Positions 12,925-22,712 of a stretch of 64,000 nucleotides of DNA are shown here, in pieces. A program made the translations under genes and the position numbers. Every line of letters begins with the position of its first letter. Within the stretch, counting starts at the first letter, position 1. The notes beneath the pieces were generated by a model that was not told the origin of the DNA, did no database searches, and was given only the letters and a program-made list of their open reading frames with translations. Source of the stretch: Owenia fusiformis (taxonomy: Eukaryota; Annelida; Polychaeta; Sabellida; Oweniidae); the NCBI GenBank assembly GCA_903813345.2, contig CAIIXF020000003.1:853621-917620 (forward strand). The letters are read 5' to 3'.

Positions 12925-13200
12925 TAGGCGTAACCAGGGGGGGGGTGCGATTCGTGAATGATCGCACCCCCCCCCCCTGCTTAACCAATAGAGAAGGAAG
13001 AAGAAATGAGCTTTGAATGGCTTTCATTTGAAACTTCTAGTTCAATTTTGAAGGAATTTGCAATGTCTGGTTCACATTTGCTCAAATTCATCGTCCGGCC
13101 TCTGGCCGATTGAATATTTTGTTTAAAATTGTTTTCATGTTTGAAAAAACACTCAATCGGCCGGCCCCCGGCCGATGAATCGGAGCAAATATGACCCAGG
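12925..13200 (-). repeat. CGTAGCCA-family element, second copy
   Basis: After a G-run/C-run hairpin (GGGGGGGGGTGCGATTCGTGA paired with TGATCGCACCCCC, 12938-12977), the plus strand reads GAAGAAGAAATGAGCTTTGA, then GAAACTTCTAGTTCAATTTTGAAGGAATTTGC. These landmarks match the 43075-43320 copy. The 3' part is replaced by the GGCCGG hairpin described at 13077-13190. Confidence 0.5.
13077..13190. repeat. GC-rich inverted repeat
   Basis: Arms 13077-13114 and 13153-13190 are inverted copies. One side reads CATCGTCCGGCCTCTGGCCG, and the other reads CGGCCGGCCCCCGGCCGATG. Both end at TTTGCTC/GAGCAAA. About 38 bp can pair around an AT-rich loop of about 38 bp. The arms stand out as GC-rich islands in AT-rich DNA. 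Confidence 0.6.
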
Positions 13201-14544
13201 CATATGAGGGGCAACATTTTAGATATAGTATTGTTTGAAATCCTGGGAAAATGCACTCCCTCAATTTTGCAAATCTGGTCTGCGGTGCTAATGAACCCTC
13301 TAATTTGTTTTCGTTTACATGAGCAACTTACAGATATGTTTATTCTCATTCTGTCTCAGCTTGATTTTAATTAAATTTTACCCCCACCCTTCGAACGTCT
13401 TTGTCTCTCTCATTTTTGCAACCCTACATTCAGTTTCTTTTTAAACCAAATCAAGAAATATCCGTCCACATATCAAATATTAAACCAATAGTTGTTCATT
13501 ATAAGAACAACCATATATTATATTTATAGATCATAAGCTATTTTTAATTTCAGCTATAAAATTAGCCCTCTCTCCCCTCCTCTATCTCTAGATACGCAGA
13601 GTTTCTAGACCGGCTAAGCACGTCTAAAAATTACTAGAAATTCCACAATTTATACAGTGATATGGATTTCATGTTTCTATTGAATCCCTTATTTTGAAGT
13701 CTAGCTAAATAATCGAGTTTGATTTTAAACGTTTTGGGGATCCGGGCAGAACTCAGGATATAGTACTTGAGTACATTTGCATTCAAAATAATTCAAAATT
13801 CAAAATTGCAAATATCATGGAAGTTGATTGCAATTATGTTCGATGATCGTCAACATGAAAGAACAATATGGCTGAATAATTAGCTATTAAACATCTTTAT
13901 CAAAACTTTCCTACACTTTTAAATGTTGATCTTGTCAAAGAGTACTCTCCATCTGAGATTCAGATGTAGATCGAAAATCAAATTGATTTCAAAGGTATTT
14001 ATAGATGGTTTACATGAGGGGTTCTGTCCATGGTGTATTCCTTTCATAACAAAGAGTTGTTTTGCTTCCGGGGTCCTAAATTATTCAATTTTAAATAGAA
14101 ACTAATAAGATTAAACAGATCAAAAAGACTCGGGGCACTGCCGTCGCCCCATCATGATCAATACAGGTGACAATAAGCGACACATGTTTCAGCGTCATGA
14201 TAGTAAACCATGACATCTCAAATCTTCCCAGCCCTTGATTTTTGAGATCTTTCATCCCAGCTCATATTTCATCTAATTGGGGTCATAAAACTTGTGTAAC
14301 TGTGCCTGTTGCATCCTCGCTGGAAGGGTATTTTACAAGTATAAATGAAGTCCTTTGAAGAAGGATGTGCCTGTTGTTAAATACATGTACAATGCCTTAC
14401 TACATTATGTAATGTATTGACATTAAGGTAGATGATTACATGATAACAATCACACTTATTGACATTCATAACTCTTCCCATCTGATATGCTCAGATCACA
14501 GAATATGCCTCATTATATCAGAGCATGTTTCAGGCGTTTCAGAC
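13201..14544. other. Gene-free stretch
   Basis: No supported gene. It contains the short ACACG-family relic annotated at 13589-13675; otherwise I see nothing. Confidence 0.45.
13589..13675 (+). repeat. ACACG-family relic
   Basis: The landmarks CTCTAGATACGCAGAGTTTC, GCACGTCTAAAAATTACTAG and CAGTGATATGG match, in the same order and orientation, CTCTAGATACGCGGAGTTCC, GCACGTCTAGAAATTGCTTG and CAGTGATGG at 15255-15335. It is a diverged copy of the right end of the 9226-15331 structure. Confidence 0.55.
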
Positions 14545-14740
14545 CCATAGCCAGGATTTGCCAAGGGATGGGTTACTTTTTTAAGAAATTCCAGGGGGAG
14601 TTTACTTTTGGCAATGTTAGGTCAAAAATGAGCAAAATAATTTAAAAGGTGCTCAGTATGGGGTAAAAAATGCAATTTTGGTCACGGAGGGGGGGGGGGT
14701 CGCTAGAACCAATCTATCCCCCCTGTATTCGGGCCTGCAT
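14545..14740. repeat. Poly-G MITE-like relic
   Basis: It begins CATAGCCAGGATTTGCCAAG and ends with a G-run (about 14690-14698), CCCCCCTGTATTCGGGCCTG. The ends resemble, weakly inverted, the CCCGTAGCCA / TGGCTACGGGCCTG ends of the element at 42747-42912. There is no coding potential. Confidence 0.4.
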
Positions 14741-15186
14741 GTGCTATCTACATATTTGACAATTTGATTGACACGGTTCAAAGTGGACTTTGTTAATCAT
14801 TCAAACTGTTTTAATATCTAGGAATATGCGTCCAAGTTAAAATCACTCGAAATCAGGGTAGATAAACCTAAGAAAAACACATTTCTTGTTTTCATTTGAT
14901 CTTTAACATGATCCTGTAAAAATGTCAGATTTAACAAAATACATAGGCGATCTCCATCTGCACACATCTACTCATTTCGACTAAGCTATTGCCTATACTT
15001 ACACGCACACGCATACTTTTAAATTAATTTTATTTTGATAATGATTTAAAAAACACAAATTATTATTAACACGAAATTAAAATGATTGTTATATTCCAAT
15101 CCTAGTAAAGTATAATTAAGCGCGACTATAGGGCATAACAACATGTGGCCGGTCTAATTATACTGTTTGTTTTGATAAGGCTGTGC
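14741..15186. other. No supported gene
   Basis: AT-rich with no feature seen. Confidence 0.45.
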
Positions 15187-15335
15187 AAAGAGATATCAAA
15201 ACTCTTGACACGCTCTTTACACGCGAGGTCTTTGCACCTCTTGACACGTCTTGGAATCTCTAGATACGCGGAGTTCCTAGACTATCTTTGCACGTCTAGA
15301 AATTGCTTGGAATTTCACATTTGACGCAGTGATGG
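15187..15335. repeat. ACACG-motif cluster, right block
   Basis: CTCTTGACACGCTCTTTACACG, with CTTTGCACC, CTTGACACGTC and CTTTGCACGTC, lies within 110 bp and is followed by TCTAGAAATTGCTTGGAATTT. It contains the same word set as 9226-9472, and its terminal 41 bp are the inverted form of 9226-9270. Confidence 0.6.
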
Positions 15336-15770
15336 TAACAATGTGTGACTGCCTGCGAAATCTTCTTCACAAGTTTATGGTAGTACCTAATACAGATAGT
15401 GTTGGAATAATTTTAAACTTAACCTATATTCTGTGAAAGTGATTAACTTCTCAATTCACTTACTACCTTGATAACTTGGAAATATTGTCCCTTTGTACAA
15501 TGGCCTTAAAGCTTCATACACCATCGGGAAAACTGCTACAATCCGTCTTCAGTACATTTGAAAGAGCAAACATATGTCCAAGTGCACCCCAAGTCCTGTT
15601 ACGAGATGTTTCTATTGCGATTGACCTGATTTTGGTAACATCGTGTTGTTCTCCCCAGCAGAGGTCAAACAGACTCTTTTTATTCCTAGTAGTTATATCA
15701 GTGTGCTGGGAGACTTCGCAGATATATGGACGGTTTTCATTGTAGATATCAAAGTTGAGGTACAGTTGCT
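15336..15770. other. No supported gene
   Basis: Complementary open frames of 86-89 codons occupy 15476-15774 on both strands. Neither shows motifs. The minus-strand frame (FDIYNENRPYICEVSQHTDI) could be an exon fragment, but its borders are not evident. Confidence 0.35.
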
Positions 15771-16085
15771 GCATTGATGCTTTTTGAGATTAGTTCTTCC
15801 TCCACATCACATGGTAGAGCTGGCTGCCTGCCTCATCTTGCTCAAATTTCAATCTTGCCACATTTGTGATCATGTAAAGAAGTTAAAGGAATGCCAGTCT
15901 GACAGGCAGTGAATCTGACAGATTGGCCATTCCCAATCAATTCTATGGTCATTCCCAATCAATTCTAGGGCCATTCGCGTGTCATCATCGGACCACTTAT
16001 TCTTAGCAATATATTTAAGTGACATTCTGAAGAAAAAAAAAAATTCAAAGTGAATGAAATATCATCTTTAACACCATTACTACAA
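15771..16085. repeat. Dispersed repeat shared with 31427-31685
   Basis: The sequence from TGCATTGATGCTTTTTGAG through CATCACATGGTAGAGCTG, GTGATCATGTAA, GAATCTGACAGATTGG and TGACATTCTGAAGAAAAAA to CACCATTACTACAACC is repeated at 31427-31685 with small differences. Here CATTCCCAATCAATTCTA is present twice in tandem (about 15932 and 15951). Non-coding, family unknown. Confidence 0.65.
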
Positions 16086-16597
16086 CCAGGGGTCAGCAGA
16101 ACAATCACTGGACATTATTGAGATTATTATTTCATGTAACCTTAACACTAATACTAAGGTAGAAGAGAGAGAACTAGTAGAAAAAATAAAATCAGTTACA
16201 AGAATATGAGTTTTCAAATCCATGATAAGTCCTATCAAGTCCAGAAAAAAACAAAACACAAAATTAATTTCCATGGCTCCTGAAAATGGTGGGGTTAAAT
16301 GTGAATTCCTCATTTATTAATGAGTTTCACACAAAAAATGTATATAAGATGGTAAATGGTATAACAACATGAAAGATATATAGGTACTCATATTGAAAAG
16401 GGTTATTAAGTTCTTAGACGCAAAACTGTACAAATTATACTCACATTCCTTGAAATCTTGGCACAATAAAAAAAATGTGGAGTAATTTTTTTGCTTCCAA
16501 TAGGGCAGATAGGTTCCATGTTAGTCAGTCAGAACCTAACAAATACAATTACATCTTTAACATATTGAAGAATAGTTTCTTTTACTTTTATATGTAT

Positions 16598-17178
16598 ACA
16601 GGAATTTTATTTTTTGCCCATATAGAAATTTCTATACAGGCGATCTAGCAAAATTATTTTATTACTGATTTAAAATTTTAGACTACAGCAGCATAGAAAT
16701 TTCTATACAGGATTTTATATGTACACAGGAATTTTTATTTTTTGACCATATAGAAATTTCTATACAGGCGATCTAGCAAAATTATTTTTTCTGCGCCGCA
16801 TAGAAATTTCTATGCAGCATTTCGATTTTTATTTATCAATCTTATCCCTATATAAATTTCTATACTGCAACCATAGTGTATATCTACACCCGCATAGAAA
16901 TTTCTATATGGCGAGAAATGTTTTTCTAGTAACAGAACTAGTATTTTTCGAGGGCCTTCGCATAGAAATTTCTATACAGGTATTCGCATTTGAATGTTCT
17001 TTGTCGGTAAAAAAATTTCTATACCGATCACCAAATGTTCATCAATAACAAAATTAATATCCAAGCCTTGTCCGCATAGAAATTTCTATACGAAAAGTCA
17101 ACGGAGTCTTGTATAGAAATTTCTATCTGAGGATAGTGTATTTGAAAATCTAGCTCGAAGTTACATAGAAAATTCCAT
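16598..17178. repeat. Array of eleven 14-bp palindromes ATAGAAATTTCTAT
   Basis: The perfect palindrome ATAGAAATTTCTAT occurs exactly at 16622, 16693, 16750, 16800, 16894, 16962, 17076 and 17113. One-sided variants lie at 16850 (ATATAAATTTCTAT), 17010 (left arm lost) and 17165 (ATAGAAAATTCCAT). Start-to-start distances run from 37 to 71 bp, mean about 54. Left flanks are often GC or CGC, and right flanks often ACAGG. Spacers are mostly unrelated to each other. The exception is that the surroundings of units 1 and 3 are duplicated, sharing GGCGATCTAGCAAAATTATT downstream. Each palindrome contains AGAAATTTCT, the inverted-pair form AGAAnnTTCT of a heat-shock element, but function is untested. 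Alternatives are a degenerate satellite or foldback debris. Confidence 0.8.
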
Positions 17179-17522
17179 ACGATGAAATGAAACACAATTT
17201 TACTAGACATTAACATGAATATGTATTGATAAAATGATTTTAACTTTATCTGGTTTGCTGAAATATTCATAAACTTTGTAGAAATATTGTTAATCGAATA
17301 TGATAATAAAACATTGACGGTTGAAATACATGAAATGCACTGCTGATTTTACGTTTTTGGGTTTACAAAAAGGGACAAAATGGTTCATTCTCTTTTTAAA
17401 TTGTCACAACTTTAATGTAATACTGCCATGAACAAGACATATGCATTTTATAAAATATTATTGCTTATTTTGAGATAGTTGCTGAATAAAATTATATTGC
17501 TTAGAATATTTTGTCAAAACTT
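17179..17522. other. No supported gene
   Basis: AT-rich with no feature seen beyond the tail of the palindrome array. Confidence 0.45.
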
Positions 17523-17822
17523 TTATAGTTGGACAATATGGGGATTGAGATGAGCTTTTTTTGGTAACAGTCTATCACAGTCTTCTCCTCTTATGCGTCT
17601 GTAAACTGATGTTCTTTTGTCTTTCACTCTAGAGTCTAATGTGTTTATCAATCTATTGAATTCCTCGGTCCTCCATCGAGGTCTTCTCAGTGTCACCACT
17701 CTGTCGTCTGCATCTAACTCCTCATCTGACATTATTTCGTTATGGACACCTTTCCATAAATCTCGGCCCTCAACTTGTTTCACTCTCAAAAGGTCTTTTA
17801 ACCTGCTCTTCTATTGAGGCAT
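17523..17822 (-). pseudogene. Exon with MSDEELD motif, repeat-borne ORF
   Basis: An acceptor ATATTTTCAG precedes coding that starts DSRLKAVHASIEEQVKR, shifts frame near 17785, and continues VEGRDLWKGVHNEIMSDEEL, RRPRWRTEEFNRLINTLD and a basic tail to a stop at 17523. The Trp, SDEEL and FNxLIxxLDxR positions match the terminal exon at 5765-6029. The family seems to be a tail domain of uncharacterised transposon-like genes. One frameshift makes this copy a relic unless it is a sequencing error. Confidence 0.45.
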
Positions 17823-18390
17823 GCACTGCTTTGAGTCTTGAATCTGAAAATATATTGCTTGACATATATATTTGTGAAATTAAATAAGTGACATTTTTCT
17901 GGGGGTGAAAATACAAAGTTTTTGAAGTGGAAACGTTTTTTGTTCTGTTAAAGTCCCTGGCCAAAATGTCTGATCTCCTAAATCAGCACCATTTCTTCTT
18001 TTTTCATTTCTTTCCAGCAAGAAAGCCAGATATAATTCAGTTGTAATATGAGACATCTAGCTTAACTGCCCTAATAACAGCTCCTGAGAGATTGACATTA
18101 TAATATCAAGGTAAATGGCATGATTGGCCACGTTAAGATGTCTTTCAAAACAGAACTTTTGTGATGTTGTCATTTTTATTTTCATTTCTTGCTAGCCCTT
18201 AAGCCAAATATGATTCAATTGTTATATTAGACACGTAGCTTAAATAACAAAAGAGATACACAGCCTTCAAAACAGCTCCAACAAATGGACACTATTTTTT
18301 TCCTTAGTTCAGGTTTGATGTTGATATTTTGCAAAAAATTCTTAAAATTTCTTCTAATATGATTGACACACAGTAGTACATTTGAATATG
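17823..18390. other. No supported gene
   Basis: I see no feature. GCTTAAATAACAAAAGAG and similar words resemble those at 18059-18066, a weak local duplication (GACA-CTAGCTTAA at 18052 and 18230). Confidence 0.4.
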
Positions 18391-18393
18391 AGA

Positions 18394-18790
18394 ATATATA
18401 TATTCTTCTCTTCTGTTCCATCTTTTCCACCTCTCGTCTCTTCTGTTCCATCTTCTCATCTCGTCTCTTCTGTTCCATCTCCTCCTCTTGTCTCTTCTGT
18501 TCCATCTTCTCCACCTCTCGTCTCTTCTGTTCCATCTTCTCCACCTCTCGTCTCTTCTGTTCCATCTTCTCCTCCTCTCGTCTCTTCTGTTCCATCTTCT
18601 CATCTCGTCTCTTCTGTTCCATCTTCTCATCTCGTCTCTTCTCTCGTTCCACTTTCTTTCTCTCTAATTCTTTCACCTTCTCTACCTCTCTTTTCCTCGC
18701 CCTCTCTTCTGTCTTCTTTCTCGTCTCTCTGTCTTTCTCCTCTCTCTGTCTTTCTCCTCTATCCTTTGTCTCTCCTCTTCACTATCCTTT
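18394..18790 (-). repeat. Lys/Arg/Glu-encoding tandem repeat (KMEQKRR)
   Basis: On the plus strand, 24- and 30-bp units built from GTCTCTTCTGTTCCATCTTC with CTC-rich spacers repeat about nine times between 18410 and 18640. On the minus strand they read as a highly charged helix, KMEQKRRDE and KMEQKRREVE units, followed upstream by degenerate KER-rich sequence to 18780. A shorter relative lies at 50935-51110, next to the same flanking module. It may be a charged-helix region of a real exon that expanded by slippage. The plus-strand serine-rich frames over the same interval are shadows. Confidence 0.6.
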
Positions 18791-18885
18791 AAATTTGTCA
18801 GGAACAACATCTGTGTCAGGAACAACATCTGCTTGTTTCACATTATAACATGTACCATTTCCTGCAGGTACATTTCATTCATTCA
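18785..18885 (-). repeat. Module shared with 51110-51215
   Basis: The minus strand reads QKLNE, then NVPAGNGTCYNVKQADVVPD, with DVVPD duplicated (the plus strand has GTCAGGAACAACATCTG twice). The same peptide module without the duplication is at 51110-51180, again directly upstream of KER-rich coding. The two regions are therefore copies of one repeat-borne exon, here fused in sequence to the Helitron fragment. Confidence 0.55.
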
Positions 18886-19240
18886 ACTTCTGTTTTTCCA
18901 CTGTCTCCCTGTGTCCACAGTGTCATATGAATATGTGGGCTGCCCCTTTGCTGAAATTCGACACAATAAAAACTATCAGTGATATGGCCCAAAGGATTGT
19001 GTGGACTTTTCAACACTGTGTTGAAAAATTGTGTAAATCTAGAGTCAAAATATCTGGAACATGTGACAAGATCTGCACTAACTAGCCTATTTCTAGTATT
19101 CCAGTCAAAATTGGCAATATCTTCATCTTTGTACTCAATTCCATCAACTAGCTTTCCCAAAGTTTTAAGTAATGGATGCCATTTAACATTTAAATTGTTT
19201 TCATTCACAAAGTTCTCAAAAGGCTTACCATTATATCCTT
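18879..19240 (-). pseudogene. Helitron Rep (HUH) domain fragment
   Basis: The frame encodes the N-terminal Helitron-like domain. SADLVTCSRYFDSRFTQFFN is followed by PLGHITDSFYCVEFQQRG and then SPHIHMTLW, the metal-binding HUH motif (His-Ile-His) of rolling-circle replicases. In intact Helitrons this precedes the catalytic tyrosine region and a Pif1-family helicase. Both are missing here, since the frame stops shortly after the HUH motif at the border with the KER-rich module. The N-terminal side also lacks the usual upstream region. It is a truncated relic of an autonomous Helitron. The family is well recognised; the copy is clearly non-functional. Confidence 0.75.
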
Positions 19241-19451
19241 GTGTGTTGGCTCATATGGGTGTTGAGCAAAGTGACAATTTGCTATTGTATCTATTGATTC
19301 CAGAAAAAATTATATCTGACATAAAACTTTTTTAATAATTTTTTTAGATGAGGCTAATTTGTTATTTATATAACATTTGGCTCAAAAGTTCTCCAACAGG
19401 CGATATCTTCTTCGATAGGGTTTTTGAAATGTGTGATTTGGTTCTTAACAT
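19241..19451. other. No supported gene
   Basis: No feature seen between the Helitron fragment and the LINE tail. Confidence 0.4.
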
Positions 19452-20058
19452 GTGTTATTGTTATTGTATTGTATTGTATATTCTTTATTTCCTCCATTAA
19501 ATGAAGATTACAATTTAACATTTTAACTTAACTCAAAATTAAGGAAAAATAAAATAATAATAAAATATACATTATTTACAAATATTCCAGGTATTTACAT
19601 ATTTAAATGTAGTACAGCATGGTTTAGAATATAATCTATTTTCACCCCAGATACTATTAAAAATTGTTGCCAAATGCAATCATTACAATCAAATAACATA
19701 TCTGTTCTGCTACCTAAAATAGTTTCAAGAAATATCTCATCATCAGTATTAAATAACGCCACTGAGTCAACAACTCCTAATGTATCAACAACAGCATTAA
19801 ATAGGTTATCTTTTTCTTGAAATAGTACTTGACACTGTAATAATATATGTTTTGTGATGTCATTCGTCACATTATTGCAAAGAGGACAGCATCTATCAGT
19901 TTCTGAGTTCAGTATTAATAAGGATAAAAGTTGTCCCAATTTCCAAGTGTGAGATGGATAAATAATTCCCAATTTCCAATGTATTATTGGTTCGTACAAA
20001 ACACCAGTATTGGCATTATGAATCTGGATTTTTAAATGACTTGTGTTATCCCCACTTT
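19452..20058 (-). mobile_element. 5'-truncated LINE: ORF2 C-terminus and 3' tail
   Basis: The minus-strand frame ending at 19595 has the C-terminal zinc-knuckle-like pattern of non-LTR retrotransposon ORF2, CCPLCNNVTNDITKHILLQC (C-x2-C-x8-H-x4-C). It is preceded by a stretch with IQIHNANTGVLYEPIIHWKL. Downstream, a 3' UTR of about 140 bp ends in the minus-strand microsatellite (CAATA)n with an AATAAA just before it (19456-19492 in plus coordinates). Such simple-repeat tails are typical of CR1/RTE-like LINEs. The reverse transcriptase and endonuclease are absent because of 5' truncation at insertion. The clade cannot be set from this piece. Confidence 0.6.
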
Positions 20059-21085
20059 AGGTCTTCAGCTTCAATTTCAGCTAAAATATTTGCATGAAAC
20101 AACCTGACATTTTTTTCCAATTTTCCTTTGCCACGTTGGGCTTTTTTTGACACCTCAACCTGTTTCATTACAGAGTAAACATGTTTTACTAATCAATTTG
20201 ATTGCTCATGTGGAATTCTTTTGGTAAGTGAAGCAAAGGAGGAAAGAAATTAGTGCAACAAATTTCGGATAGTCATATGTTGCCTGAAATTACTGAATTT
20301 TATCTCTATGTACTTTTATTATGTGAGCCAGCACCACAAATGCATGCTTTTTTAATCTCATGTATAATCTCAAGTTTTAATCCATGTTGACTGGTGATCA
20401 ACCCGATGACACTGGTTACTGAAACGATTTTTTTCGGTAACAAAATGTTGGAACATCGAAGTTAAGATTTGTTTTCCTTATTCCACACATTTTAGATGGT
20501 GGGCCATTTTTTAGTTATATTACTTACCCGCAAATTGTTCTTGTTGTTTCCTTGTGTAACATATCACACCTCCAGAGAGCATTCTCCTGCTGTTTTGCAA
20601 CAGGCAACTTATTTTCAAGATCATAGCCCAAGACATGATCACCAGCAAAAAAGATTTGTCTGCTTTAATACTCCCAGCCTTGGTTAAGATACATGCAATG
20701 TGAATAGACTACATTCCCTCTTAGGCAAGCGATGAACAGAGAGGTTAAGCATAACGATTATGACATGAACACATTTTAAGTTATATATTTAATTTTTTAC
20801 AGTGCAATTAATTTTTTTTAAGTTATATATAGAATCGAGCTGAAAACAGCACAATGCATATTTTTCACGATTACATTATATTGCTTCACATTTTCATCGA
20901 AAAACAGTTGGCCAAAAGATAGATTCGACCATGATGTTTTATACATATCCTTCAATTTCAACTTCAAAGTGGCTGCCATTTTTACAAATCAAGAATGCGA
21001 ATTAGAGATTTCTTGATTTGACGAATGCGCCCAAATATTTCATTACACTAGACAAAATCTCGAAATGCGCGCAATGAATTCTGGT
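20059..21085. other. No supported gene
   Basis: AT-rich with no coding signal. TGGCTGCCATTTTTACAAATC at 20972 belongs to the same dispersed AAATGGC motif seen at 6880, 56486 and in the satellite at 56.6-57.9 kb. Confidence 0.45.
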
Positions 21086-22032
21086 CTAGCACAGCAACCA
21101 ACAAATCGCCGTGTCAAGTGTTATTGTATTACATTTATTACTTTCCATGATGTGTGGCCTCTTTGACCATTCCCCACTCATCCACCAACGGTTGATGACG
21201 GGGGTTGGATTGTAGGAAGAAAGTGACTTTGTCACTATGTCCCCATTATGATGCATAGATATACGCATAAGACTATCTAGAGTCTCTGTATTGAGATTGC
21301 ATCTCCAATCACTTTTGATCCTTTTCATTGCTGAAAACTTTCGTTCACAACATGCAGTGGCAAGTGGGAAGACATTGGTAAGATCGATTAACATCGATAT
21401 ATATTTGTGAATTCATACCTACCACCATCCTGAATATGAACCTCCTCCCAAACCTTTAAGGGATGGATGCCAACGAGGTCATTGTGATGTTTAACATAGG
21501 TTTTCGGAGCATTCCACTCAGAAACTACTTGATTGATATCAAAACCAGCATTTGTTAGAGGTTCTTGAAATCGTTCAGCTATGTACAAAACTGCACCCTC
21601 TCCATAGCGGAGAAGTTTACAATCCTCTCCAATTGGCCAGTTTCTTGGGTCAAAAACATTACAACTAAGGTACATCTGGTCAGTTTGCAGGCTCCCAAGT
21701 TTGAGGGAAAGGTTTTCAAGGATTATGTCTATGATGACTGATCCTTCCCTTATAAGAACTTCTGTTTGACCAAAGTGACCAGGTGTAGCAATATGAGAAT
21801 TGATATAGGTTGTCGTATTTGGTCCATTGATCTCCTGCATTGATATGAGCATATCGTGAACCTGATTATATTTAGTAACCACGGAGGCAACAATGATGTC
21901 ATCTCTTTGTAGTAGCAGTGAGAGTGGTGCCAGCTCATTAAATAAGTCAAGCATAAAATGCATAAAGAAAACAAATTTTGTCTCCTTCAGTTTGTCCAAG
22001 TAACCCTTTGCCTTTGCTAAATAAATATCCAA
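21086..22032 (-). pseudogene. hAT transposase, C-terminal region
   Basis: The upstream frame (22032-21388) carries the helical region preceding the dimerisation domain of hAT transposases of the ZNF862/KIAA1586-like type. The downstream frame (21394-21086) holds the hAT dimerisation core, NVFPLATACCERKFSAMKRI then KSDWRCNLNTETLDSLMRI. The two frames overlap at an ATATATAT run near 21395. A 2-nt or 1-nt slip there would rejoin them, giving the expected I-x-MLIDL transition. The catalytic DDE core upstream (RNase H fold with the insertion domain) is mostly lacking. hAT elements cut and paste with 8-bp target duplications, and no termini were located here. Recognition of the family is firm; the copy is truncated and frameshifted. 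Confidence 0.75.
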
Positions 22033-22474
22033 TTAAAGGGTCACTGTGCATACTTTTGATGAAATTAGATCTTGATTTAAAAGATGACAAACAGTTGAAT
22101 ATTAATATCAAAAATGAATGGATTAATAATGTTAATGATTAATAATTGCATAATTTTTGCCACATTTCACCAAATCTGCTCAAATTCTGCCATAATGTTA
22201 CATTTTAAATGACCCTTTTATAATGACCCTTTAATAGTTTCATTATAATTGTTCATTCCATTGAATTCAGTTTCATTGTTTATTTCATTGGCAAACATTG
22301 CATTATGTTAAACTGGAGACGTTTCAACTAATTTATATGAGAACTTATAAAATATGCAACAAATCCTGAATAAAATTAAAATACTTGAACTAGCCATTAT
22401 CTTACAAAAGAAATTTGATAAATCAAGAATCAAATGTGATCATAAACCAATATTCATACTTACACATCTACTTA
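22033..22474. other. No supported gene
   Basis: AT-rich gap between hAT pieces. CATTTTAAATGACCCTTTTATAATGACCC holds a short tandem echo. No coding is seen, so it may be an intron of the hAT ORF. Confidence 0.35.
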
Positions 22475-22712
22475 TTAATCTGTCTTTAGTGTAGCCATTT
22501 CTGGCAGTGTCACTAAGCCACCTTCCGTTTCGTTTAAAGTTTCTATCAGAAATGGGATTTTTTGCAGCTGCTGTTGCACCACCAGACTGTAAGGAATCAA
22601 CAGCAACTTTGCATGTTTGGTCTTGTCTTCCTTCATGTTAAAGCAGTGATGGTAATATGGTTCAGGAGCTCTTTCCCAATCTCGAAACGTTTTTTCCACA
22701 AACTCTGTTTTG
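22475..22712 (-). pseudogene. Possible TTF-type zinc-finger segment of the hAT element
   Basis: An acceptor-like TTCAAAACAG is followed by FVEKTFRDWERAPEPYYHHC then FNMKEDKTKHAKLLL. The spacing of F-x-DW-x-A, C and K-x-KH resembles the TTF zinc finger at the N-terminus of many hAT transposases, where the usual form is F..GF.NWK.A....H..S..H. It lies upstream of the hAT C-terminus on the same strand. It stops at 22475 after a segment (LVTLPEMATLKTD) that does not match the family. The assignment is tentative. Confidence 0.35.

Larger units (their letters stand above)
9226..15331. mobile_element. Candidate 6.1 kb non-coding element bounded by inverted ends
   Basis: The left boundary at 9226 reads CACTGCGTGAAATATGGGAT and soon continues ACACGTCTAGAAA. 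The right boundary at 15291-15331 is the inverted counterpart: its reverse complement reads CACTGCGTCAAATGTGAAAT followed by TTTCTAGACGTG. Both ends also carry clusters of CTTGACACG and CTTTACACG units. No protein-coding signal lies between them. This could be a large MITE-like or satellite-linked element, or two separate insertions of a short element in opposite orientation. The copy at 13589-13675 has the same orientation as the right end and favours the second reading. Confidence 0.3.

Noticed and set aside
16598-17178. CRISPR array
   Set aside because: The palindromic units are only 14 bp, the spacers vary widely in length and two are duplicated, there are no cas genes or leader, and the surrounding DNA is clearly eukaryotic.
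18363-18848. Serine-rich plus-strand proteins of 136-161 codons
   Set aside because: They are the complementary or shifted reading of the KMEQKRR-encoding repeat and consist only of repeated SVPSS or SRLFCSIF units.
19594-19999. Complete LINE ORF
   Set aside because: Only the C-terminal zinc-knuckle part is present; there is no reverse transcriptase.
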